Shown here piece after piece: positions 8,729-17,431 of a stretch of DNA of 50,338 nt. The translations under genes and the position numbers were made by a program. The DNA is from Thalassospira profundimaris. Its GTDB lineage: Bacteria > Pseudomonadota > Alphaproteobacteria > Rhodospirillales > Thalassospiraceae. The number at the start of each line of letters is the position of its first letter. The first letter of the stretch is position 1. The notes under the pieces were generated by a model. That model searched no databases. It saw nothing but the letters and a program-made list of their open reading frames with translations, and was not told the origin of the DNA. The stretch covers positions 1 to 50,338 of the forward strand of contig NZ_JPWH01000031.1 of assembly GCF_003326755.1 (NCBI RefSeq), read 5' to 3'.

Positions 8729-10597
8729 TCACACTCCGACACGCTGTCTAGCGCGGATCTCGTCCTGTGCTCGGCGAGCTTCTCTGACTTTTTCAAAATT
8801 GGAGCTCTCCGGGACACCTACATCCCAATCAGCATCCCCCGGAACCCACTTCCAGGCATCGGACACGATCGAAATTACCGTAGTACGATCATTTTCTTGT
8901 GCCCACTGAAGAGCTGTCTCTAATTCTGCCAGACTTTCAACATTCCGGGTTGCAGCGCCCATTGCTTCGGCATGTTTCGCGAAGTCCACATGAGGAGGAT
9001 TTTCTGGGTACTGAATGTTACAATCCGTGAGCAGATTATTAAAGCCAGGTACCCCTTTCGATTGTTGCAATCGGTTTATCACTGCGTAGCCACCGTTATC
9101 GCATACAACGACAATCATCTTGTGGCCGGTCAGAACTGCAGAATAAATGTCGGAGTTCATCATCATATAAGTGCCGTCCCCAAGCATGACGATCGGCGTA
9201 CCTCCAGCTGTCCCCGGCCCTTGCTGCGCTATCGCACATCCCCAGCCAGCAGCAATTTCATACCCCATGCAACTGAATCCGAACTCACAATCAAATGTGT
9301 TGGGATTCTTTACGCGCCATCCTTTGGTGATCTCGCCTGGTGTTCCCCCGGCTGCACCGATCAGTGTATCTTCCGGCCTGGCGACTTTGTTCATCACACC
9401 GATGACTTGTGCATAAGAAGGCACCAAGGCATTAGTAGGTTTTTGGTGCTCATCAAGAATTTCATTCCATTTAGCGAACAGATCCTTTGCATGTGCCATC
9501 CGCTCCGGTGGCGCTATCCAGTTATCCAGTTCAGCGTCAATGTCGATCAATGTTTCCAAAGCGTCTCCGACAACCGAGAGCGCGCGATGCTTGGTTGCAT
9601 CAAAGCGGGACGTGTTGATTGAAATAAACTCCGCCTCTTGTGAGAAGGCTGTCCATGATCCCGTTGTGAAATCCTGAAGTCGTGTTCCAATCGCAAGAAT
9701 AACATCTGCATCCTTCGCAAGCGCATTTGCAGATGTTGAACCGACAATTCCTATTGGCCCGGCATGAACAGGATGATCATGTGTAAGAGCACCTTTTCCC
9801 GCGATCGTTTCTACAACCGGAATACCTCTCTTTGCAGCAAACTCGGCCAGCTGTTCCTCTGCTAACGAATAGCGAACCCCACCTCCCGAGATGATTAGAG
9901 GCCTCTTCGCAGTCATCAGAAGCTTAACAGCCGCACTTAGTGCACCGCGATCTGGACGCGGGCGTGGGATCTTCCATACCTTCGGCTCAAAAAAGGCTTC
10001 AGGATAATCAAAAACCTTTTCCTGGGTATCCTGTGCAAGACCTACAAATGCTGGACCGCAATCGGCTGGATCAAGCATGGTCGCGATAGCCTGAGGCAGC
10101 GATGTGATGATCTGCTCGGGCTGGGTAATCCTGTCCCAGTAGCGCACGACAGGCTTGAATGCGTCATTGACCGTTACGGTTGGATCGTCAAAATGCTCAA
10201 CCTGCTGCAATACCGGATCAGGAAGACGGTTTGCGAAAGTATCCCCTGCCAGAAGCAGTACAGGCAGACGGTTCGCCATCGCAGTTCCGGCCGCAGTTAC
10301 CATATTGGCGGCACCCGGTCCTATTGAAGTCGCTGCAATCATAATTTGGCGACGACGTTTTGCCTTTGCAAATCCTATAGCAGCAAGAGCCATAGACTGC
10401 TCATTCTGTCCGCGATAGGTCGGTAGTTGATCTTGAACCTGTTCTAACGCCTCAGACAGACACGTCACGTTCCCGTGACCGAAAATCCCGAACAATCCGG
10501 CAAAGAGCGGAACTTGCTCACCGTCAATCTCAGTGAACTGATTGCAAAGATATTTGACCAGTGCCTGAGACATCGTCAGGCGTATTTTTTTCTGCAT
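8729..10597 (-). CDS. iolD: 3D-(3,5/4)-trihydroxycyclohexane-1,2-dione hydrolase (IolD)
   Basis: IolD is a thiamine-diphosphate enzyme that opens the inositol ring, giving 5-deoxy-D-glucuronate. The 622-residue product has the ring-activating Glu in RGQNEQSMALAA, a central domain around PLIISGGGVRYSLAEEQLAE, and the ThDP/Mg motif LGDGTYMMMNSD near residue 480. The open frame extends upstream to 10924, but the start at 10597 is chosen because AGGAGG lies at 10605-10610 and the family begins near KIRLTMSQALVKYL. It is the first gene of the minus-strand operon and its promoter region holds two putative operators. Confidence 0.95.
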   Translation of the reverse strand: MQKKIRLTMSQALVKYLCNQFTEIDGEQVPLFAGLFGIFGHGNVTCLSEALEQVQDQLPTYRGQNEQSMALAAIGFAKAKRRRQIMIAATSIGPGAANMVTAAGTAMANRLPVLLLAGDTFANRLPDPVLQQVEHFDDPTVTVNDAFKPVVRYWDRITQPEQIITSLPQAIATMLDPADCGPAFVGLAQDTQEKVFDYPEAFFEPKVWKIPRPRPDRGALSAAVKLLMTAKRPLIISGGGVRYSLAEEQLAEFAAKRGIPVVETIAGKGALTHDHPVHAGPIGIVGSTSANALAKDADVILAIGTRLQDFTTGSWTAFSQEAEFISINTSRFDATKHRALSVVGDALETLIDIDAELDNWIAPPERMAHAKDLFAKWNEILDEHQKPTNALVPSYAQVIGVMNKVARPEDTLIGAAGGTPGEITKGWRVKNPNTFDCEFGFSCMGYEIAAGWGCAIAQQGPGTAGGTPIVMLGDGTYMMMNSDIYSAVLTGHKMIVVVCDNGGYAVINRLQQSKGVPGFNNLLTDCNIQYPENPPHVDFAKHAEAMGAATRNVESLAELETALQWAQENDRTTVISIVSDAWKWVPGDADWDVGVPESSNFEKVREARRAQDEIRARQRVGV

Positions 10598-10642
10598 TGC
10601 TTTTCCTCCTGATAACTGGCTTTCCGAAACAGTAAGGAATGA

Positions 10643-10660
10643 GTATTGACAAATCAATAC
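10643..10660. promoter_or_regulatory. Putative operator 1 in the iolD/iolG divergent promoter
   Basis: A perfect inverted repeat GTATTGA-CAAA-TCAATAC (7-bp arms, 4-bp spacer). It overlaps a TTGACA hexamer at 10646-10651 that could be the -35 element for iolG. Its centre is 20 bp from that of operator 2, two helical turns, so two regulator dimers could sit on the same face. The structure is seen; use by the neighbouring RpiR-type regulator is inferred. Confidence 0.6.
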
Positions 10661-10662
10661 AT

Positions 10663-10680
10663 TTGCAATGAATATTGCAA
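10663..10680. promoter_or_regulatory. Putative operator 2 in the iolD/iolG divergent promoter
   Basis: A perfect inverted repeat TTGCAAT-GAAT-ATTGCAA with the same 7-4-7 layout as operator 1. Read on the minus strand, the TTGCAA at 10661-10668 could serve as a -35 element for iolD with a TACTCA-like -10 about 17 bp on. Sixteen consecutive bases of this site recur at 16148-16163 before the regulator gene, which makes it the best candidate binding site for that regulator. Confidence 0.7.
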
Positions 10681-10703
10681 AATAACACTCGGGAGGATCT
10701 TGA

Positions 10704-11711
10704 ATGCTAAGAATCGCAGTACTCGGCGTTGGCCGTATTGGTCGTATGCACGCTGAAAATATCGCACAACACCCTCGGGCAACACTTGCAGGCATATATG
10801 ATGCCCACCCGCCGGCAGCACACTCTGTCTCAGAGCTTCTTAACGTAACAAATTTTGAGTCATCAGAGGCTGTATTCTCGTCAGCTGAGGTTGACGCCGT
10901 CCTTATTGCAACCTCAACTCCCACGCATGCAGACTATATTGAGATGGCAATCGCCGGCGGAAAGCCAGTGCTTTGCGAGAAACCTATTGATCTTTCACTA
11001 GAACGGGTTAATGCCTGCGCTTCAAAAATCGCCGATTCCAATGTGCCGATCATGCTGGGTTTTGTACGACGCTTCGATATCGGACATCGCGGTGTTCGAA
11101 AAGCCATCGAAGAAGGCAAGATCGGAGACCTCCATCAGGTAGTCATCACATCTCGTGATCCCGACATTGCACCAGATAGTTACATTGAAGTGTCGGGTGG
11201 AATCTTCCGCGATATGACGATCCACGACTTCGATATGGCACGCTTCATCTTGGGCGAAGATATAACAACTGTCAGCGCGACTGGTTCAAGACTCGTGTCT
11301 CCTGCATTAATGGAACGCTGCGACGACTATGACACCGTTTCTGCCGTGCTTACCACGGCAAGCGGCAAACAGTGCATCATTAACAATTCGCGCCGTGCCG
11401 TTTACGGTTACGACCAACGTGTTGAAGCTCTGGGAAGTCTGGGCATGGCGATTTCCGAAAATCGCCCGATGAACCATACACGGCTTTACAACGCCGGTTT
11501 CACGGACCAGGCAGCACCGCTGCTCAATTTCTTCATTGATCGATACGACACAGCTTTTGCAGCTGAAATCGACGCGTTCGTTGATTCGATTGAGCGTGGA
11601 ATAGCCCCGGAAGTCGGCTTCGAAGACGGACGCCAAGCGCTGATACTCGCAGAGGCGGCAATCCGCTCTGCTAAAGAATCGCGCACGGTAAACATTAGCG
11701 AAATCGGATAA
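10704..11711 (+). CDS. iolG: Inositol 2-dehydrogenase (IolG)
   Basis: IolG oxidises myo-inositol to 2-keto-myo-inositol with NAD, the first catabolic step. The 335-residue product carries the Rossmann motif VLGVGRIGRMHAENI, the CEKPIDLSLERV active-site Lys, the substrate-loop segment GFVRRFDIGHRGVRKAI and FRDMTIHDFDMARFI with the Asp and His that define the inositol dehydrogenase branch. GGAGG at 10691-10695 supports the start. It heads the plus-strand operon and is followed after three bases by the aldehyde dehydrogenase gene. Confidence 0.95.
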   Translation: MLRIAVLGVGRIGRMHAENIAQHPRATLAGIYDAHPPAAHSVSELLNVTNFESSEAVFSSAEVDAVLIATSTPTHADYIEMAIAGGKPVLCEKPIDLSLERVNACASKIADSNVPIMLGFVRRFDIGHRGVRKAIEEGKIGDLHQVVITSRDPDIAPDSYIEVSGGIFRDMTIHDFDMARFILGEDITTVSATGSRLVSPALMERCDDYDTVSAVLTTASGKQCIINNSRRAVYGYDQRVEALGSLGMAISENRPMNHTRLYNAGFTDQAAPLLNFFIDRYDTAFAAEIDAFVDSIERGIAPEVGFEDGRQALILAEAAIRSAKESRTVNISEIG

Positions 11712-11714
11712 AAA

Positions 11715-13145
11715 ATGTACGAGAAATTCGGACTGTTCATCAACGGTGACTGGATTAAGAGTTTTCAAAATGGAGAAGTCCGTTCGCCGGTCACTGAAGG
11801 GGTACTTGGAACAGTATCAATGGCATCCCCCAGAGATACTGTATCTGCGATTGATGCTGCTGAAAGGGCTATGACCGACTTACGCAAAATGGGCGGCTTC
11901 GAACGTGCAGATGCGTTGCATCGCGCTGCTGATGCGATGATCTCACGCAAAAGCGAAGCAGCACATATGATCTCCTCTGAAACGGGCAAACCAATCGCTC
12001 AGGCTGAACGGGAATGGAGTCTGGCTTGCGATCAGTTCCGCTGGTACGCAGAAGAAGCACGCAGAATCTACGGCAGGGTTGTGGAAAGCCGTGTCCCCGG
12101 TGGACGTTTCGAAATTACCGCCGAACCTGTTGGTATTGTAGGAGCATTCACTGCATGGAATTTCCCAGCAGCACTACCAGCTCGTAAGCTTGCTCCAGCT
12201 TTAGCTGCAGGCTGCTCCGTCGTATTACGGCCATCATCGCAAACACCAGGCGTCGCCATGGTCATGGTCGATTGCCTAAAGGATGCAGGACTTCCCAACG
12301 GAGCAATCAACCTTGTCGTCGGGTCAACGAGTGATACCTATGCCACAATCATGGCAGACAAGCGTGTGCGCAAAGTTTCCCTAACCGGCTCCACTCGGGT
12401 CGGTCAGCAAATGATCCGAGATGCGGCCGACACTGTTAAAAAAGTATCAATGGAATTAGGAGGAAACGCGCCGCTCATCGTCTACGAGGATGCAGATATT
12501 GAACCGGCGCTGGACGCTATCGTACCAACGAAATACGCAAACTGCGGACAGGTTTGCGTTACGCCGGATCGCTTTTTCATTCATGACAGCCTTCATGACA
12601 CCTTTGTCGAGGGATTTGTAGAACGAACAGCAAAAATCAAGGTCGGCGATGGACTAAATCCTGCAACAGCAATGGGGCCACTCATCAATAGAGCACGGCT
12701 CGAGGAGATCGAAAACATTGTTGAAGGAGCCCTCAAAGAGGGAGCCACCTTGGCTTTTGGCGGCAATCGTCCAACGCAATTCAATGCCGGCTATTTCTTC
12801 GAACCGACCGTACTCACGAACGTATCTGATGATATGAAAGTGTCCATCGAAGAAAACTTCGGCCCAATTGCCGCCATTTCCCGCTTTTCAGAAGAAGAGG
12901 AAGTCCTTGAACGCGCCAACTCTTCTGACATGGGGCTTGCGGCCTATGCCTTTACCAGATCTCCGGACCGCGCACGTCGCACTGTCGCAGCATTAAAGTC
13001 CGGCATGGTTGGTATCAACAGCTTTGCCCTTGCGGCATCTGAGGTACCTTTTGGTGGAACGAACCACTCCGGCATGGGGCGTGAGGGCGGTTGCGAGGGT
13101 ATTGAAGATTACCTTGATACCAAGCTCGCACAGATAGTCTTTTGA
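11715..13145 (+). CDS. NAD(P)-dependent aldehyde dehydrogenase (semialdehyde dehydrogenase type)
   Basis: A 476-residue aldehyde dehydrogenase, closest by eye to the succinate-semialdehyde dehydrogenase branch. Seen are AFTAWNFPAALPARKLAPA, the Gly motif SLTGSTRVGQQM, the general-base Glu in SMELGGNAPLIVY and the nucleophilic Cys in YANCGQVCVTPDRF. C-terminal EENFGPIAAISRF and EVPFGGTNHSGMGREGG are normal. It is not a CoA-acylating MmsA/IolA type, since the usual IolA sequence features are missing. It probably oxidises an aldehyde produced by the adjacent aldolase, an inference from operon position. Confidence 0.9.
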   Translation: MYEKFGLFINGDWIKSFQNGEVRSPVTEGVLGTVSMASPRDTVSAIDAAERAMTDLRKMGGFERADALHRAADAMISRKSEAAHMISSETGKPIAQAEREWSLACDQFRWYAEEARRIYGRVVESRVPGGRFEITAEPVGIVGAFTAWNFPAALPARKLAPALAAGCSVVLRPSSQTPGVAMVMVDCLKDAGLPNGAINLVVGSTSDTYATIMADKRVRKVSLTGSTRVGQQMIRDAADTVKKVSMELGGNAPLIVYEDADIEPALDAIVPTKYANCGQVCVTPDRFFIHDSLHDTFVEGFVERTAKIKVGDGLNPATAMGPLINRARLEEIENIVEGALKEGATLAFGGNRPTQFNAGYFFEPTVLTNVSDDMKVSIEENFGPIAAISRFSEEEEVLERANSSDMGLAAYAFTRSPDRARRTVAALKSGMVGINSFALAASEVPFGGTNHSGMGREGGCEGIEDYLDTKLAQIVF

Positions 13146-13156
13146 AAGGCTGACTT

Positions 13157-13963
13157 ATGATTAGTAATAAACTCAAATCTATTTGGGCAGAACAACACCC
13201 TGTTCTAAATGGCTGGCTGTCGATAGGAAACCCCTTTACTGCTGAAATTATGGCGGAGCAAGGCTACGATTCCATCACCATCGACATACAGCATGGCGCC
13301 CTGGATTATTCATCCTGTCTGCCAATGTTTCAAGCCATGCGTGGCTCCGGTGTTGTACCAATGGCACGCGTGCCATGGCGAGAACCTGGCATAATCATGA
13401 AAGCACTTGATGCCGGTGCCATGGGGATCATTTGTCCTATGATCAACACCCCCGAAGAAGCAGCGGAGTTTGTCAGTTTTATGCGCTACCCCCCTCAAGG
13501 GCAACGCAGTTTTGGGCCGACGCGTGCAAACGTCGCTTATGGTGGATATGACCTGACAGCCAACAACGAACTGCTCGCACTGGCAATGATTGAAACACAG
13601 GCGGGCATGGACAATCTCGACAAGATTGCTGCAACACCAGGCCTTGACGGAATCTATGTCGGACCTGCGGATCTTACGTTAGGGACACAAAATGGCCGTC
13701 TTGCTCCAGGTTTTGATCGTGAGGAAGACGAAATGATTGCGACGATCAAGCGTATTCTGAATGCGTGCAAAGAGAACGGTATAAAAGCTTGTCTGCATTG
13801 CGGTACACCTGAATATGCCGCGCGCGCGATAGAATGGGGTTTCGATCTGACCACCGTTTCCGGAGATTCCCGTCTTCTGGCTGCTGCGGCTTCGGCCTCC
13901 GTCAATTCGTGGCGCGAACTCACTGGGCTATCTGGCAAGTCGTCAAAGAACAGGGGATACTGA
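13157..13963 (+). CDS. HpcH/HpaI-family aldolase
   Basis: A class II metal-dependent aldolase of 268 residues that usually splits 4-hydroxy-2-oxo acids into pyruvate and an aldehyde. Family marks are SITIDIQHGALDYSS with the catalytic His, VPMARVPWREPGIIMKALDAGA, the GICPMINT region, MIETQAGMDNLDKI with a metal-binding Glu, and DGIYVGPADLTLG with the metal-binding Asp. It lies 11 bp after the aldehyde dehydrogenase gene and overlaps the next gene (TGATG). An aldolase of this family is not part of the classical myo-inositol route, so it hints at a variant lower pathway. Confidence 0.9.
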   Translation: MISNKLKSIWAEQHPVLNGWLSIGNPFTAEIMAEQGYDSITIDIQHGALDYSSCLPMFQAMRGSGVVPMARVPWREPGIIMKALDAGAMGIICPMINTPEEAAEFVSFMRYPPQGQRSFGPTRANVAYGGYDLTANNELLALAMIETQAGMDNLDKIAATPGLDGIYVGPADLTLGTQNGRLAPGFDREEDEMIATIKRILNACKENGIKACLHCGTPEYAARAIEWGFDLTTVSGDSRLLAAAASASVNSWRELTGLSGKSSKNRGY

Positions 13964-14937
13964 TGCCGAACCTGCTTGTTGCCGGGAAACTCCATCCCGC
14001 TGGCGAGAAGCTGCTGGAGAGACTGGAGACCGATGGTATTGTTCACGTCGACTACATCCAGGAAGTCTCGGAAGCCTCTTACGCACCTCTCATTCATAAA
14101 GCCGACGCTCTTGTTATCAGAACACAACCGCTTTCCGCAGATACGATCGCAATGGCGACAAAACTGAAGGTCGTGTCCAGGCATGGTGTTGGCTACGATT
14201 CCGTCGATCTCAACGCACTTAACGCAAGGAAAATCGCACTAACCATCGTGGGTGATGTTAATTCCGTCTCCGTTGCCGAACATTCGATGATGCAGCTTCT
14301 GGCTGCAGCCAAACGCGTTTTACGCTCAGACTTGGCCGTTCGAAAACCAGACAATTGGGAATGGCGCAACAACCTTGAACAACAGGAAATTTCGGGAAAA
14401 CGTCTGCTCATTCTGGGTTATGGAAGAATAGGTAGACATCTTGCACGTATGGCATCTGGCTTCGAGATGGAGGTCAAGGCATACGATCCTTTCCTGGAAA
14501 AAAAGGGGTGGCCCGAAGGTACAGTTGAACCAATATCCAATCTGAATGAAGGCCTTGCCTGGGCCGATTGCATTTCTGTCCACATCCCGAAGGGCGACAA
14601 ACCGGCAATAGGAGCAGACGAGATTGCTCGAATGAAAGCCGGCGTTATAATTGCCAATACGGCAAGGGGGGGCGTCATTTGCGAAAAAGCTCTCGCCGAC
14701 GCTCTTGCTTCCGGTCAGGTTGGCGCTGCTGGTGTAGACGTTTTCGAACAGGAACCCCCTCTAAAAGGCTCTCCCTTATTTACTTACGATAATGCGGTGC
14801 TATCTCCACACACAGCCGGATTAACCAGGGAATGCAGCGAGCGAATGGCTCTTGCCTCTATTCACAACGCTGTCAATTACCTCTCAGGGAGAATTGATCG
14901 CTCCCTGATTGTAAATGCGGGAACGATAGATGTGTGA
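13963..14937 (+). CDS. D-isomer-specific 2-hydroxyacid dehydrogenase
   Basis: A 324-residue NAD-dependent 2-hydroxyacid dehydrogenase of the SerA-like family. The cofactor motif is LLILGYGRIGRHLARMA, catalytic residues are expected in VIANTARGGVICEKAL (Arg), VDVFEQEPPL (Glu) and VLSPHTAGLT (His). An open frame starts further upstream, but the ATG at 13963 overlaps the aldolase stop as TGATG and gives the normal N-terminus MPNLLVAGKLHP. It overlaps the next gene by eight bases. It probably reduces or oxidises a 2-keto/2-hydroxy acid linked to the aldolase step. Confidence 0.9.
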   Translation: MPNLLVAGKLHPAGEKLLERLETDGIVHVDYIQEVSEASYAPLIHKADALVIRTQPLSADTIAMATKLKVVSRHGVGYDSVDLNALNARKIALTIVGDVNSVSVAEHSMMQLLAAAKRVLRSDLAVRKPDNWEWRNNLEQQEISGKRLLILGYGRIGRHLARMASGFEMEVKAYDPFLEKKGWPEGTVEPISNLNEGLAWADCISVHIPKGDKPAIGADEIARMKAGVIIANTARGGVICEKALADALASGQVGAAGVDVFEQEPPLKGSPLFTYDNAVLSPHTAGLTRECSERMALASIHNAVNYLSGRIDRSLIVNAGTIDV

Positions 14938-16054
14938 CAAACCAAAACTTAGTATCGGTCTCATTGGTACCGGCTTTATGGGGAAAGCCCACGCAGTTGG
15001 TTTTTCTGCCGCACAAAGAGTTTTTGACCTGCCAATGCAGATCAACTTACACACAGTTGCCGATGTCACTGACGAAACAGCAAGTCGTGCCGCAGATGAA
15101 TTGGGCTTTGCCAATTGGACCTCCAATTGGCACGAAATGATCGATGATCCAGAAATAGATGTTATCGATATTACTGCACCCAACAGTCTCCATAAAGAGA
15201 TGGCGCTCGTAGCAATTGCGGCAGGCAAGCATGTCTATTGCGAAAAACCGCTTGCCTGTACCGCAGAAGATGCTCTCGAAATGACCCTTGCCGCCGAGAA
15301 ATTCGGGGCAAAAACACAGGTAGGCTTCAATTATATCTGCAACCCGATGCTTCAGCTTGCCAAAGAGATGATCGCAGCCGGTGAGTTGGGACACATTCGT
15401 GGTTATCGCGGTCTTCATTGCGAAGACTATATGGCATCGGACAGCACTCCCTTCAGCTTTCGTCATTCGCTCGCCGGCGGCGGGGCACTCGCTGACCTAG
15501 GAAGTCATGCTTTAGCCACTGCGGAGTACTTGCTCGGCCCTATCACTGACGTCTTGGGGGATTGTGTAACCATGATCAATGAACGCCCCAATGGTTTCGG
15601 TGGAACACGCAAGGTCGAAGTGGATGACATCGGACGAGCATTTGTACGTTTTGCTAGCGGAGCAACCGGTTCAATAGAGGGGAACTGGATTGCAACAGGT
15701 CGCAAAATGCAGCATGACTTCGAGATATATGGAACCCAAGGTGCCTTAGTCTTCAGTCAAGAGCATTTCAACGAGCTTCACTTTTATTCCACAAACGACC
15801 CCAGCGGACGTCAGGGATTTCGCCGCATTGAAGCAGCAGTTGAACACCCACCCTATGCTAACTTCTGCGTAGCACCTGGACATCAACTTGGCTTTAACGA
15901 TCTCAAGGCAATTGAAGTAGCAGGCTATGTCAGCGCAATAGCCAATAACGGGGTAGAGCCTTTCAACTTTCGGAAAGGCCTGCGAATCCAGCAGCTCGTT
16001 GATGCAATCCAAGCATCATCCAGGCAGTCACGTTGGCACAGCACTTTGCCATAG
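14930..16054 (+). CDS. Gfo/Idh/MocA family oxidoreductase (second copy)
   Basis: A 374-residue NAD(P)-dependent oxidoreductase. The Rossmann motif is GLIGTGFMGKAHAVGF and the active-site Lys lies in CEKPLACTAEDALEM. GGGALADLGSHALATAEYL carries the conserved Asp and His. It starts within the end of the hydroxyacid dehydrogenase gene (eight-base overlap) and is the last gene of the plus-strand operon; no strong terminator is seen after it. It is a clear paralogue of IolG and of the oxidoreductase at 4781-5944 but not a duplicate. A role on another inositol isomer or an inosose is likely but unproved. Confidence 0.9.
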   Translation: MCDKPKLSIGLIGTGFMGKAHAVGFSAAQRVFDLPMQINLHTVADVTDETASRAADELGFANWTSNWHEMIDDPEIDVIDITAPNSLHKEMALVAIAAGKHVYCEKPLACTAEDALEMTLAAEKFGAKTQVGFNYICNPMLQLAKEMIAAGELGHIRGYRGLHCEDYMASDSTPFSFRHSLAGGGALADLGSHALATAEYLLGPITDVLGDCVTMINERPNGFGGTRKVEVDDIGRAFVRFASGATGSIEGNWIATGRKMQHDFEIYGTQGALVFSQEHFNELHFYSTNDPSGRQGFRRIEAAVEHPPYANFCVAPGHQLGFNDLKAIEVAGYVSAIANNGVEPFNFRKGLRIQQLVDAIQASSRQSRWHSTLP

Positions 16055-16147
16055 AAATTACCAAACTTGACACGGCGCCAGATCACTAAATTCTGAAAGG
16101 AGACTAGCTAATAGGACCGTTGCTCCCACAAAACTAATCCGGGCAAC

Positions 16148-16165
16148 TTGCAATGAATATTGCGA
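16148..16165. promoter_or_regulatory. Putative operator upstream of the RpiR-type regulator gene
   Basis: TTGCAAT-GAAT-ATTGCGA matches operator 2 at 10663-10680 in its first 16 bases. It lies 64 bp before the chosen start of the regulator gene, which suggests that the regulator controls its own expression. Confidence 0.65.
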
Positions 16166-16228
16166 TCCTGCACTATGCCGTTAATAGTTGCAATTTTAAT
16201 GTTCACAAAAAAATCAAGGGCTATTAGC

Positions 16229-17113
16229 GTGCGGAAAGACGCAACCGAACAAACTGCTCCAGAAAATTATGAAGAATTGATCCGCCTCATTCACGAACGC
16301 CATGATGAAATGAGCAAAACCTATCAACGGATTTCTGTATTTTTGACGCAGAACCCAAACGACGTTGCCGTTCAGTCAGTCAACGCCATTGCAGAACGTT
16401 GCGACATTCATGCTTCGAGTTTTGTCCGGTTTGCTCAAGCGTTAGGCTATAAAGGATTTAAAGAGCTTCAAACTCTTTTCCAAAAGCGGCTTGCAACTGC
16501 GGCACCAGGTTTTGAAGCGCGCAGAAAGGCCTTGGAAAGCGAACTACAAGATCGGCAAGACCAATCTGAATATAGCTTTTTACGCGATCTCATTGTCCGT
16601 GACATTGCCTCACTACAAGATATGCTCGAAAAGACTATCCCCGAGGAACTTGCACTAGCAGCAGACCTCATCGAAGATGCGGAAAACGTTTATCTTATCG
16701 GTCAACTGCGTTCTGCTCCCGTAGTAGAATTGCTTCGATATATTCTGACGATGTTGGGAAAGCGATGCATCTTGCTTGATGCTGGCGGAGGGCTTGCCAC
16801 CCATATGGCAAAAACCATGAAACCTGAAGATGTACTGATTGCCGTCTCTTTTCGATTTTATGCTAATGAAGTCGTGAATATTGTAGAAGAAGCAGAGAAG
16901 TCCAACGTCCCAGTCGTAGCAATTTCGGATAGCACCCTATCTCCTCTAGCCAAATCGGCCAAAGTTCTTTTTTCTGTTCCGGAACATGACTACACATTTT
17001 CTCGTTCGTTAGCTGCACCAATGTGTCTAGCGCAGGCCCTGACTGTTGCCGTTGCAGCACGCGTCCAACATGATGTTGCTGAACCAAGAATACCAACTGT
17101 TACGGGAACGTAA
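16229..17113 (+). CDS. RpiR/MurR-family transcriptional regulator (likely iol regulator)
   Basis: A regulator with an N-terminal RpiR helix-turn-helix (VNAIAERCDIHASSFVRFAQ and ALGYKGFKELQ) and a C-terminal sugar-isomerase (SIS) domain that senses a sugar phosphate or polyol derivative (VYLIGQLRSAPVVELLRYIL, VLIAVSFRFYANEVVNIVEE). I chose GTG at 16229 because AAGGG sits eight bases upstream; in-frame alternatives are ATG 16199, ATG 16175 and TTG 16160, none with a good ribosome-binding site. A matching operator precedes the gene and the divergent iol promoter, so this is the likely regulator of the locus. Symbol withheld because iolR is used for unrelated families. Confidence 0.88.
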   Translation: MRKDATEQTAPENYEELIRLIHERHDEMSKTYQRISVFLTQNPNDVAVQSVNAIAERCDIHASSFVRFAQALGYKGFKELQTLFQKRLATAAPGFEARRKALESELQDRQDQSEYSFLRDLIVRDIASLQDMLEKTIPEELALAADLIEDAENVYLIGQLRSAPVVELLRYILTMLGKRCILLDAGGGLATHMAKTMKPEDVLIAVSFRFYANEVVNIVEEAEKSNVPVVAISDSTLSPLAKSAKVLFSVPEHDYTFSRSLAAPMCLAQALTVAVAARVQHDVAEPRIPTVTGT

Positions 17114-17431
17114 AATTATCTTTAGAAAACGAGCCTCAATTAACATTTCTAAACACTAAATCTAAGTTCATTTCATTCGAGAAAACAGAAAACAATGTCG
17201 ACATAGTTAAAGACATGAAGTACAAAGACCTGCACTTCGAAAAACAGAGATAAAAATTACCTATAGACAATCAATCTCAAAAAAAAGACAATAAACTGAA
17301 ACACCTTCCCTTACCTTTCAAGACGTCGCCGGTACACTATTGCCAAATGATATATTCATTGGGGTTGACCAAAGTGAAGGCGAATGTGATATAATCAACG
17401 CAAATTTCGCGTTTGTCTTCTTGGAACCAGA
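17114..17431 (+). promoter_or_regulatory. A+T-rich intergenic region with a promoter for the chimeric gene
   Basis: No gene is visible in this 318-bp stretch. A promoter-like pair occurs near its right end: TTGACC at 17365-17370 and TATAAT at 17390-17395, with a 19-bp spacer, slightly longer than ideal. It would drive the HxlR-histidine kinase gene that starts about 37 bp further on. No terminator hairpin for the regulator gene is obvious. Confidence 0.5.

Noticed and set aside
9065..9071. TTGCAAT heptamer inside iolD
   Set aside because: It lies within coding sequence without a partner half-site; expected by chance in A+T-rich DNA.
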